NCBI GenBank assembly: GCA_045656345.1
Contig: JAZOQZ010000122.1
Location: 1 to 6,748, forward strand
Direction: 5' to 3'
Source: SIG452 sp045656345
GTDB lineage: Bacteria; Bacillota; Clostridia; UMGS1840
Length of the DNA stretch: 6,748 nucleotides
The position numbers were made by a program, and so were the translations under genes. Shown piece by piece: positions 1 to 5,287 of the stretch. The number at the start of each line of letters is the position of its first letter. Position 1 is the stretch's first letter. Under the pieces are notes generated by a model, which was not told where the DNA came from, did not search any database, and saw only the letters and a program-made list of their open reading frames with translations.

Positions 1-185
1 TGCTGGAATTTTCTTTAAAATTGGAATCCAATCCCGAATTTACCTCCAGCGTGCTGGTGGCATATGCCAGAGCAGCGGTGAAATTAAACAACGAAGGGGT
101 AAGCGGTGCTAAGACCGTGTTGGATATTCCTTTATCTTATCTTTCCGAAAAAGACGGCGCAACCTTACGAAAAGAATTGGTATAA
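1..185 (+). CDS. ddh: meso-diaminopimelate dehydrogenase, C-terminal end (partial)
   Basis: This is the last 60 codons of a + strand gene entering from the left edge, read in the frame beginning at base 3 and ending in TAA at 183-185. The encoded tail contains ESNPEFTSSVLVAYARAA, then SGAKTVLDIPLSYLS. From memory this matches the end of Corynebacterium glutamicum Ddh (KLDRNPDFTASSQIAFGRAA, then SGAFTVLEVAPYLLS) almost position for position. Ddh is a cytosolic NADPH-dependent enzyme. It converts tetrahydrodipicolinate plus ammonia directly to meso-diaminopimelate, bypassing the acylated intermediates of the usual route, and so supplies both lysine and peptidoglycan cross-linking residues. The nucleotide-binding domain and start lie outside the window. 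The gene converges on the malic enzyme gene. Its likely terminator is at 368-408, unusually far from the stop because a structured element lies between. The family call rests on the tail only. Confidence 0.87.
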   Translation, partial: LEFSLKLESNPEFTSSVLVAYARAAVKLNNEGVSGAKTVLDIPLSYLSEKDGATLRKELV

Positions 186-189
186 CAGC

Positions 190-350
190 GTTCTTTTTCT
201 TTGTTGCCAAAGAAAAGAACCAAAAAGAAAGCATCGCCAAGTATTTTTGCAATCCCTGCTCCCGTCTTCCTGCGGGTGCTATTCCATTGCAAAAATAACG
301 GCGAATAATTTTGGTTGCGTCGCTCGATAAATTTTTTTTAGCGACAAACC
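190..350. repeat. Intergenic element made of three hairpins
   Basis: Three inverted repeats follow one another just after the ddh stop. (1) 190-203 pairs with 208-220 (GTTCTTTTTCTTTG with CAAAGAAAAGAAC), with one bulged base. (2) 242-253 pairs perfectly with 286-297 (TATTTTTGCAAT with ATTGCAAAAATA). This arm is extended outward by CGCC/GGCG (235-238/300-303) and encloses an inner CCCG/CGGG hairpin (261-264/273-276). (3) 319-324 pairs with 340-345 (GTCGCT with AGCGAC), flanked by GGTT/AACC. None is followed by a U tract on the + strand, so these are not ordinary terminators. A 74-codon + reading frame and an 86-codon - reading frame cross the element, but both are low-complexity by-products of the hairpins. 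The build suggests a dispersed, non-coding palindromic repeat that inserted between ddh and its terminator. That origin is inference; only one copy is in the window. Confidence 0.55.
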
Positions 351-367
351 ATTCTTTATATGAAAAC

Positions 368-408
368 AAAAAGACGAAACTCTTTGCAAAAAGAATCTCG
401 TCTTTTTT
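368..408 (+). terminator. Rho-independent terminator, probably for ddh
   Basis: AAAAAGACGA at 368-377 pairs with TCGTCTTTTT at 398-407, a 10-bp stem with a partly paired loop that ends in a run of Ts on the + strand. The A run on the left arm means it could also stop - strand transcripts. It is the first terminator-like structure downstream of ddh, about 185 bases after the stop codon. Confidence 0.8.
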
Positions 409-424
409 ATTTCGTTATTCCATA

Positions 425-542
425 AGGTGCAGAAAAATGGATGCAGAATGGGGAAAGTGAACCCCGAAGGGGATTACCCGAAGCCGTACCGAGTGTACGG
501 CGAGTGGTGAACTTTACACATTGTGCGCCATTTTTCAAACCT
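425..542. repeat. Structured intergenic repeat, copy A
   Basis: Copy A is bounded by an outer helix: AGGT (425-428) pairs with ACCT (539-542), and GAAAAATGG (432-440) pairs with CCATTTTTC (528-536). Inside, GCA/TGC (443-445/524-526), AATG/CATT (447-450/519-522) and AAAGT/ACTTT (455-459/511-515) continue the stalk. The top carries a short hairpin CCCC-GAA-GGGG (462-472) and a second hairpin GCCGTAC/GTACGGC (483-489/495-501), joined by the linker ATTACCCGAA. Its first 25 bases differ from copy C (5164 onward) at one position, and its last 15 bases (524-538) are identical to 5269-5283. No reading frame is evident. It sits between two convergent terminators. Function and family are unknown. The sense strand cannot be fixed from structure alone. 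Confidence 0.8.
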
Positions 543-551
543 CTGGCAGCT

Positions 552-693
552 TAAGGTGCAGAAAAAGGACATAGAATCCATCAATCGAGCCCGCAGGGGT
601 TACCCGAAGGCGTACAAAGGTACGCCGAGAGGCTCGATTGGTGGATAGCAAAAGGCATTCTAATCAAATTGTTTGCAAAACAATTTCACCTTA
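552..693. repeat. Structured intergenic repeat, copy B (divergent)
   Basis: Copy B starts with TAAGGTGCAGAAAAA (552-566), identical to 423-437 in copy A. A 16-bp helix with one G-T pair joins 576-591 to 631-646 (ATCCATCAATCGAGCC with GGCTCGATTGGTGGAT). It encloses a CCC-GCA-GGG hairpin, the conserved linker TTACCCGAA (600-608), and the hairpin GGCGTAC/GTACGCC (609-615/620-626). The helices keep the shape of copy A while their sequence differs, including swapped base pairs. Unlike A and C, the right side carries a separate perfect AT-rich hairpin (666-674 with 678-686), and CACCTTA at 687-693 closes on TAAGGTG at 552-558. It lies 10 bp after copy A and ends just before the malic enzyme terminator. 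Confidence 0.75.
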
Positions 694-698
694 GAAAA

Positions 699-730
699 CA
701 AAAAAGGCACAAGAAAATCCTATGCCTTTT
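699..730 (-). terminator. Rho-independent terminator of the malic enzyme gene
   Basis: Read on the - strand, AAAAGGCATAGG (730-719) pairs with CTTGTGCCTTTT (713-702), a 12-bp stem with two G-U pairs and a 5-base loop, followed by a T run (T6 at 705-700). It begins 27 bases after the malic enzyme stop codon, a typical position for the end of the metA-malic enzyme transcript. Confidence 0.85.
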
Positions 731-757
731 GCGTTCTATGTTCTTTTTCAAGCCGTC

Positions 758-1930
758 TTAGATGCGAGCCACGCCGGTATCTCTGGCAGCCTGTGCAACT
801 GCTTTTGCCACAGTTTCTGCCACACGGGGATCAAAGGGGGCGGGAATAATATATTCCGGTTTTAATTCCTCGTCAGACACTAAGGATGCGATGGCTTTGG
901 ATGCGGCGATTTTCATTTCATCGTTGATGTCGGATGCTCTCACATCCAACGCACCGCGGAAGATTCCGGGGAATGCCAACACATTATTGATCTGATTTGC
1001 AAAGTCGCTTCTTCCGGTGCCCATTACTGCGGCACCTGCTTTTAATGCATCTTCGGGGAAGATTTCGGGAGTGGGATTTGCCATTGCCAAAATGATGGGG
1101 TCACGATTCATAGACTTAATCATTTCTTCGGTGAATGCACCGGCAACGGACACACCAACCAACACGTCAGCACCTTTTGCCACATCCGCTAAGGTACCCT
1201 GTTTCTTTTCTTTATTGGTGATTTTAGCCACTTCCACAATTTCGGAGTTTAAGCCTTCTTTGCCTTCGTAGATAACCCCTTTGGAGTTACACATAATCAC
1301 ATCTTTTACTCCGGAGGATAACAGCAGCTTTCCGATGGCAACCCCTGCAGCACCTGCGCCGTTGATTACAACAACCAAATCTTCGATTTTTTTGTTTACT
1401 AATTTCACAGCGTTTAACACAGCCGCTAAGCAAACCACTGCAGTGCCGTGCTGGTCATCGTGAAATACGGGAATATCCAGTTCTTTTTTCAGTCTTCTTT
1501 CAATTTCAAAGCAACGGGGACCGGAAATGTCTTCCAAGTTGATGCCACCGAAAGTGGGGGCGATCATTTTCACGGTTTCCACGATTTTGTCCACGTCTTT
1601 GGTCGCCAGACAAATAGGAACCGCATCCACACCGCCAAAGTGCTTAAACAAAACGGCTTTCCCTTCCATAACAGGCATTCCTGCTTCGGGACCAATGTCA
1701 CCTAAGCCTAACACGGCGGTACCATCGGTGACTACAGCAACCAAGTTCCCTTTTCTGGTATATTCATAAGCATTGCTCACATCTTTGTTGATTTCCAGAC
1801 AAGGCTGGGCAACGCCGGGGGTGTATGCAATGGATAAATCATCTTTGGTTTCTAAGGGGCAAAGAGGAGTTACTTCGATTTTTCCTTTCAATGCCTTATG
1901 TAATTTGAGTGCTTCCTGTGCGTAATCCAT
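758..1930 (-). CDS. Malic enzyme (malate dehydrogenase, oxaloacetate-decarboxylating)
   Basis: This is a 390-residue cytosolic enzyme converting malate to pyruvate and CO2 while reducing NAD(P)+, at full length for the short bacterial malic enzymes. The N-terminal domain has AYTPGVA (catalytic Tyr36), GKAVLFK (proposed catalytic Lys91), and the metal-binding stretches NLEDISGPRCFEIE (131-144) and FHDDQHGTA (156-164). The Rossmann domain has GAGAAG at 191-196, then ANPTPEI (284-290) and a conserved C-terminal block around GRSDFANQINNVLAFPG. After the second strand of the Rossmann fold the residue is Asn215 (CNSKG), where many relatives carry Asp, so NAD versus NADP preference is left open. The ATG start follows an AAAGGAA site (1941-1947) ten bases upstream. 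The gene lies 39 bp after metA with no terminator between them and is probably cotranscribed with it. Confidence 0.95.
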   Translation of the reverse strand: MDYAQEALKLHKALKGKIEVTPLCPLETKDDLSIAYTPGVAQPCLEINKDVSNAYEYTRKGNLVAVVTDGTAVLGLGDIGPEAGMPVMEGKAVLFKHFGGVDAVPICLATKDVDKIVETVKMIAPTFGGINLEDISGPRCFEIERRLKKELDIPVFHDDQHGTAVVCLAAVLNAVKLVNKKIEDLVVVINGAGAAGVAIGKLLLSSGVKDVIMCNSKGVIYEGKEGLNSEIVEVAKITNKEKKQGTLADVAKGADVLVGVSVAGAFTEEMIKSMNRDPIILAMANPTPEIFPEDALKAGAAVMGTGRSDFANQINNVLAFPGIFRGALDVRASDINDEMKIAASKAIASLVSDEELKPEYIIPAPFDPRVAETVAKAVAQAARDTGVARI

Positions 1931-1969
1931 AGTGGTTGGTTTCCTTTCTGACAGAAAATTCGGGTAAAA

Positions 1970-2902
1970 CTACGAATGGGTATAGGGTGTTACCTTATCA
2001 ATATCGTAAGGCGTAATCTGATATACGCAGTAGTTGAGCCAGTTAGAGAACAACAAGGTTGCGTGGCTTCTCCATTTATTGACAGGTTTTTTGTTCGGAT
2101 TATCGTCGGGATAGTAGTTGCAGGGGATATGAATGGGTAATCCCTTGTCCACATCACGGCGATATTCCAGATCCAGAGTTTCATTATCGTATTCTGAATG
2201 ACCCATAATGAAAATCTGACGGTATTTCTTAGTGGTTACCGCATACACGCCTGCCTCTTCGGAGGTGGCAACCAAGATGAGCTCAGGCACCTTTTTGATG
2301 TCTTCTTCTCTCACTTCGGTGTGGCGGGAATGGGGCGCATAAAAAGTGTCTTCAAAACCAAAGAACAGTTTTTTATGGTTTTTTAACAGCTGATGTTCAA
2401 AAATGCCAAACATTTTTTGGGGTAAATCATATTTCGGCACACCAAAATGGTGATACAAACCTGCTTGAGCACCCCAACAGATATGAAGCGTTGACCAAAC
2501 GTGTTTGGTGGACCAGTCCATAATTTCCTTTAATTCTTCCCAATAGTCCACTTCTTCAAATTCCAGTTTTTCCACAGGAGCACCGGTGATAATCATGCCG
2601 TCAAAATGCTCGTTTCTGATTTCGGAAAACCGTTTGTAGAAGGTGGCAAGATGATCCTGAGAAGTGTTTTTGGATTCGTGAGAATCGGTCATCACCAAAG
2701 TGATTTCCACCTGCAAAGGAGAGTTCCCTAACAGTCTTAACAACTGGGTCTCGGTTACAATCTTGGTGGGCATCAGATTTAAAATGGCAATTTTTAACGG
2801 TCGGATATGCTGACTGCAAGCACGCTTCTCCGACATCACGAAAATATTCTCACCCTCCAGGGTTTTTCTGGCAGGTAATTCATTGGGTATTTTAATTGGC
2901 AT
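1970..2902 (-). CDS. metA: Homoserine O-acetyltransferase, MetA type
   Basis: This 310-residue enzyme activates L-homoserine for methionine synthesis. Numbering matches Escherichia coli MetA: the nucleophile Cys142 is in HICWGAQ, and the catalytic His235 and Glu237 are in GHSEYDN. Despite the historical name homoserine O-succinyltransferase, residue 111 is Glu (TGAPVEKLEF). In Bacillus cereus MetA, Glu111 favours acetyl-CoA, whereas Gly111, as in E. coli, goes with succinyl-CoA. I therefore call it an acetyltransferase. The start MPIKIPNELPARKT is the family's usual N-terminus and has AAGAGGTG (2908-2915) five bases upstream. An ATG 12 codons earlier is also in frame but falls at the promoter -10 region and lacks that spacing. 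No SAM-responsive leader is present: only 100 bp separate it from the upstream M42 stop. The malic enzyme gene follows. Confidence 0.95.
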   Translation of the reverse strand: MPIKIPNELPARKTLEGENIFVMSEKRACSQHIRPLKIAILNLMPTKIVTETQLLRLLGNSPLQVEITLVMTDSHESKNTSQDHLATFYKRFSEIRNEHFDGMIITGAPVEKLEFEEVDYWEELKEIMDWSTKHVWSTLHICWGAQAGLYHHFGVPKYDLPQKMFGIFEHQLLKNHKKLFFGFEDTFYAPHSRHTEVREEDIKKVPELILVATSEEAGVYAVTTKKYRQIFIMGHSEYDNETLDLEYRRDVDKGLPIHIPCNYYPDDNPNKKPVNKWRSHATLLFSNWLNYCVYQITPYDIDKVTPYTHS

Positions 2903-2907
2903 TTTAA

Positions 2908-2915
2908 CACCTCTT
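2908..2915 (-). promoter_or_regulatory. Ribosome binding site that fixes the metA start
   Basis: AAGAGGTG on the - strand, five bases before the ATG at 2902-2900. It supports the MPIKIP start over the in-frame ATG at 2938, which has no such site at the right distance. Confidence 0.8.
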
Positions 2916-2926
2916 TTCCTATTTAT

Positions 2927-2955
2927 AATATAGCACAAAACAGCTCAAAAATCAA
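2927..2955 (-). promoter_or_regulatory. Probable sigma-A type promoter of metA
   Basis: On the - strand, TTGATT (2955-2950) is separated by 17 bp from TATATT (2932-2927), within a TATATTATAAAT run. It lies in the 100-bp gap between the M42 stop and metA and gives a very short leader. No operator or riboswitch is recognisable beside it. Confidence 0.6.
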
Positions 2956-3002
2956 GCGTTAAATAAATAACAAGGGCTTTCTCGCAAACTCCGTCAGAAA
3001 TT

Positions 3003-4010
3003 CTACCCCTTCTTAATCAAAAGTTCTGCCAAACGATACATACTGTCAAAATCCGATTCACTTACCACGCTTGACGGCGAATGAATATAGCGTCCGGGCA
3101 AAGACAGGGTTGTCGTGGGCACACCGCCGGACACATAGGTAACGGCACCGGCATCGTTTCCGCCTTTGGTAGTCAGTTTTTTTTGATAAGGGATGTTCTT
3201 CGCTGTGGCTAACGTGATGATTTCCTCATTCCATTCGGTGTCTGAAACGGAGGCACCGTCCAACACAGACAATGCAACCCCTTCTCCCATTTTGGTGGTG
3301 GGTTCCTGGGCACCGGGCATATCCGCACAGGTGGTCACTTCCAACACCACTGCTTTTTTGGGAGCAATCAGAGGCATTACCATTTTTGCACCCATAATAC
3401 CGATTTCCTCACGAGTGGTAAATACAGCTGTAAAGGAGTATTTCCTGGTGAGTAACAGCGCCAAAATCACTGCCGCACCAACACGGTCGTCCAAGGCCTT
3501 TGCCTTTATCAGTCCGTCGCCAAAACGGACAAACTCACTCTGCCAGTAGATGGGATCTCCGATTTTCACCCAATTTTCGGCGTCTTTTTTGGAGGTGGCA
3601 CCGATATCAATCATCATATCGGGAATTTTAGTTTCCTTTTCAGAAGATTTTTCCTGCAGGTGCTTAGGAATATTTCCAATCACACCGGGGATTCTGTTTT
3701 TTCCGATAACTACCGGAGTGGAAAACAAAATACCATCCGTCACACCGCCGATGGGGGCAAACTTAATCATGCCATCCTCGCGGATTCCACGAACGCCAAA
3801 ACCAACCTCGTCCATATGGGCAAAGAGGGCAATCCGATTGGGCTTTGCACCTGTTTGCACAATGATGTTGCCCAAACGGTCCTGATGATAGGGGATATCG
3901 TTGGCAATGAGGGTGGAAGTGATAAAATCAATCACTTCATCCTCGTAACCGGAGGTTCCGTTTAACTGGGTTAATGTTTGTAATAAATCAATTCTTTCAG
4001 ATAATTTCAT
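3003..4010 (-). CDS. M42 family metallo-aminopeptidase (first of two, Glu-ligand type)
   Basis: This 335-residue cytosolic peptidase belongs to the M42 family (TET/FrvX/YsdC-like), whose members form hollow dodecamers that trim short peptides from the N-terminus. All di-metal site elements are present: His65 and Asp67 in FAHMDEVG, the bridging Asp in KALDDRVG (174-175), the catalytic pair Glu201-Glu202 in TREEIGIMGA, and His310 in GRYIHSPSS. The metal-ligand position usually Asp is Glu224 (VLEVTTCADMPG), which I recall as common in a clostridial subfamily. Residues 65-175 hold the inserted dimerisation/tetrahedral domain (IPGVIGNIPKHL). The MKLSERIDLL start is preferred. Its AGGGAGA site overlaps the stop codon of the upstream M42 gene, 13 bp away. 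A start 24 codons earlier would run into that gene. Substrate specificity cannot be read from the sequence. Confidence 0.9.
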   Translation of the reverse strand: MKLSERIDLLQTLTQLNGTSGYEDEVIDFITSTLIANDIPYHQDRLGNIIVQTGAKPNRIALFAHMDEVGFGVRGIREDGMIKFAPIGGVTDGILFSTPVVIGKNRIPGVIGNIPKHLQEKSSEKETKIPDMMIDIGATSKKDAENWVKIGDPIYWQSEFVRFGDGLIKAKALDDRVGAAVILALLLTRKYSFTAVFTTREEIGIMGAKMVMPLIAPKKAVVLEVTTCADMPGAQEPTTKMGEGVALSVLDGASVSDTEWNEEIITLATAKNIPYQKKLTTKGGNDAGAVTYVSGGVPTTTLSLPGRYIHSPSSVVSESDFDSMYRLAELLIKKG

Positions 4011-4023
4011 AGCAAAAATCTCC

Positions 4024-5007
4024 CTATCGCAACGCTTTTTCCCAGTCATAGCCTGAGAGGAAACCGGCAAGGGAACGAACATCCTTTTCCGACAGGGTTT
4101 CCACGGTGGTGTGCATATATTTTAAGGGAACGGACAACATCACCGCAGGAATCCGATGGAGCACCGCACGGTAGGCATTGGTGCCGGGGTGAGACGGTTC
4201 CAGCTCGGTATGGTGAGGGATGTTTTTTTTGGTGAGATACTGCTGGATTTTTTCGGTTAAACGGTTATCTAAAATACCGCCGTAACAAAGAGTAAATCCT
4301 TCTCCCACAGGATAGGAACGGCAAGGATTCAACCCCTCAAAATAACCGTGGGTCACATCTAAAATGATGGCTAAATCAAAGGTTCGCTCCCGTAAAAACA
4401 GTTCGATTCCCTGCAGACCACGTTCTTCTCCAACACTGCCAAGCACCGTGATGCTGACGTCCTGCTTCCATTTTTCAGCCGCCATCAGAGCTGCAAGCAA
4501 CCCTGCACGGTCGTCTAAGCAACCGCCGGAATACTGGGAATTCTTCAGTTTCTGATATGTGGTTTTCAGTTTAATGGGAGTGCCGACAGGAATTTTTTCG
4601 GTAGCATCTTTTTTTAAACCGGTGTCGATGAGCAATTCCTTCTGTTCTTCCCCTTTTTTTGCAAGATGGGGCGGAATGGCACCAATCACACCGTAGATGG
4701 GTGTTTCGGTCAGGATAGTTACCTCCTGACAAAGAAGGTTTTTTCTGTCAATACCGCCAATGGTGTCAAAGCGAACAAACCCACCGGGAAGCACCTCGGA
4801 CACAATCAGTCCGATTTCATCAATGTGGGCATCAATTAAAATATGAAAGGGCGAAAATGCCGATTTTTTCTGAGCAAAAACGTTGCCGTATGCATCGGTT
4901 TCAGGCGTTAAACCAAACTTTTCGAAGATTTCAAAAAGCTGATCCTTTCCCATTGTTTCATAACCCGACACAGCAGGGATTTTTGATAATTTCTCAAGTT
5001 GTTTCAA
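4024..5007 (-). CDS. M42 family metallo-aminopeptidase (second of two, Asp-ligand type)
   Basis: This 327-residue M42 peptidase is translated immediately before the other and is clearly paralogous but well diverged. The metal and catalytic residues are His61 and Asp63 (DAHIDEIG), Asp165-Asp166 (GCLDDRAG), Glu194-Glu195 (GEERGLQG), Asp217 (ILDVTHGYFEG) and His299 (KYMHTTVE). The usual GTDA motif reads GTNA (275-278), a conservative change in a loop that is normally well kept. The start chosen is TTG at 5007-5005. It has AAAGGAAG six bases upstream and gives MKQLEKLSKIPAVSGYE, the normal M42 N-terminus. A TTG ten codons earlier has no ribosome binding site. Two adjacent M42 genes suggest either different residue preferences or a mixed complex, as proposed for archaeal TET peptidases. 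A TATGAT at 5042-5037 might be a -10 box, but no -35 fits. Confidence 0.88.
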   Translation of the reverse strand: MKQLEKLSKIPAVSGYETMGKDQLFEIFEKFGLTPETDAYGNVFAQKKSAFSPFHILIDAHIDEIGLIVSEVLPGGFVRFDTIGGIDRKNLLCQEVTILTETPIYGVIGAIPPHLAKKGEEQKELLIDTGLKKDATEKIPVGTPIKLKTTYQKLKNSQYSGGCLDDRAGLLAALMAAEKWKQDVSITVLGSVGEERGLQGIELFLRERTFDLAIILDVTHGYFEGLNPCRSYPVGEGFTLCYGGILDNRLTEKIQQYLTKKNIPHHTELEPSHPGTNAYRAVLHRIPAVMLSVPLKYMHTTVETLSEKDVRSLAGFLSGYDWEKALR

Positions 5008-5013
5008 AATATA

Positions 5014-5021
5014 CTTCCTTT
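5014..5021 (-). promoter_or_regulatory. Ribosome binding site that selects a TTG start
   Basis: AAAGGAAG on the - strand, six bases before TTG at 5007. It falls inside the reading frame that would result from the earlier TTG at 5037, so it argues for the shorter protein. Confidence 0.7.
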
Positions 5022-5055
5022 CAGATGAAAGAATCAATCATAGAGAATAAAGAAT

Positions 5056-5080
5056 AAAAAAGGTGGTACCCTTCGGGTAC
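5056..5080 (-). terminator. Possible weak terminator between murD and the M42 genes
   Basis: On the - strand GTACCC-GAA-GGGTAC (5080-5066) is followed after four bases (CACC) by T6 (5061-5056). The stem is short and the T run is offset, so it may instead be part of the repeat debris here. If active, it would separate murD from the M42 genes. Confidence 0.35.
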
Positions 5081-5081
5081 G

Positions 5082-5128
5082 TTGTAGGGGTCGGCGTCCT
5101 CGACGACCCGTCGATTAGGTTTCTACAA
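5082..5128. repeat. Palindromic intergenic element (GTAGGGGTCG type)
   Basis: TTGTAG (5082-5087) pairs with CTACAA (5123-5128), and inside it GGGTCG (5088-5093) pairs with CGACCC (5104-5109), with a further CG/CG step in the loop. It is GC-rich compared with its AT-rich surroundings. It resembles the dispersed GTAGGGG(C/T)... hairpin repeats I recall from intergenic regions of many bacteria, but only one copy is here, so that is recollection rather than evidence. Confidence 0.5.
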
Positions 5129-5133
5129 ACCCA

Positions 5134-5155
5134 AGGTGAAGAAAAGGAATGCACC
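5134..5155. repeat. Truncated copy of the A/B/C repeat (left end only)
   Basis: AGGTGAAGAAAAGGA at 5134-5148 matches the left end of copy B (AGGTGCAGAAAAAGGA, 554-569) with one substitution and one A fewer. The core and right end are absent. A GGTG/CACC pair (5135-5138/5152-5155) could close a small hairpin. It lies 30 bases left of the full copy C. Confidence 0.5.
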
Positions 5156-5163
5156 ACAATCTC

Positions 5164-5285
5164 AGGTGCAGAAAAATGGATGAAGAATTCGGAAACCGAA
5201 TCAAGGCACAGCCTTGACTAGCCAGAAGCTGTACTGATTGTACAGCTAGTGGTGAGGTTCACGGATTATGCGCCATTTTTCAAGC
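5164..5285. repeat. Structured intergenic repeat, copy C
   Basis: Copy C opens with AGGTGCAGAAAAATGGATG, identical to copy A, and ends with TGCGCCATTTTTCAA (5269-5283), also identical to A. GAAAAATGG (5171-5179) pairs with CCATTTTTC (5273-5281). The middle helix is AACC/GGTT (5194-5197/5256-5259). The first top hairpin is CAAGGC-ACA-GCCTTG (5202-5216). The second is GCTGTAC/GTACAGC (5228-5234/5240-5246), preceded by the linker CCAGAA. These helices replace different but equivalent base pairs in copies A and B. It ends two bases before the murD stop codon, so on the - strand it starts immediately after murD. With a T run at each end it could double as a bidirectional terminator. Confidence 0.8.
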
Positions 5286-5287
5286 CG

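Noticed and set aside
109..369. 86-codon - strand reading frame and overlapping 74-codon + frame near the left edge
   Set aside because: Both run through the ddh end and the hairpin element, have biased, low-complexity composition and no ribosome binding site, and overlap the real ddh frame.
425..693. CRISPR array, because of two similar units in tandem
   Set aside because: The units are over 100 bases, only two lie together, they differ internally, and there is no regular spacer pattern or cas gene.
541..790. Identical 10-mer CTCTGGCAGC at 541-550 and 781-790
   Set aside because: Ten-base matches are expected by chance about twenty times in a window this size. The second lies within the malic enzyme coding region and has no shared flanks.
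2903..2938. Longer metA start adding 12 residues (MCYIINRKRGVK)
   Set aside because: It would place translation in the promoter -10 region and lacks the AAGAGGTG site, which correctly serves the family-typical MPIKIP start.
4011..4082. Longer start for the first M42 gene, overlapping its neighbour by about 59 bases
   Set aside because: The extra 24 residues have no family match, while the MKLSERIDLL start has a well-placed AGGGAGA site.
5037..5042. TATGAT as a -10 box for the M42 genes
   Set aside because: No acceptable -35 hexamer lies 16-18 bp upstream (CACCTT or similar), so it is not listed as a promoter.
5056..5075. AAAGGTGGTACC resembling the conserved T-box antiterminator sequence
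   Set aside because: It is followed by a simple GTACCC/GGGTAC hairpin rather than the GCG continuation. No specifier stem precedes it, and no + strand gene follows that it could regulate.
425..5285. Assignment of repeats A/B/C to HEARO/omega RNA or an IS200/IS605 end
   Set aside because: The hairpin-rich form is reminiscent, but I cannot match a specific consensus and no IscB, TnpB or TnpA gene is in the window.
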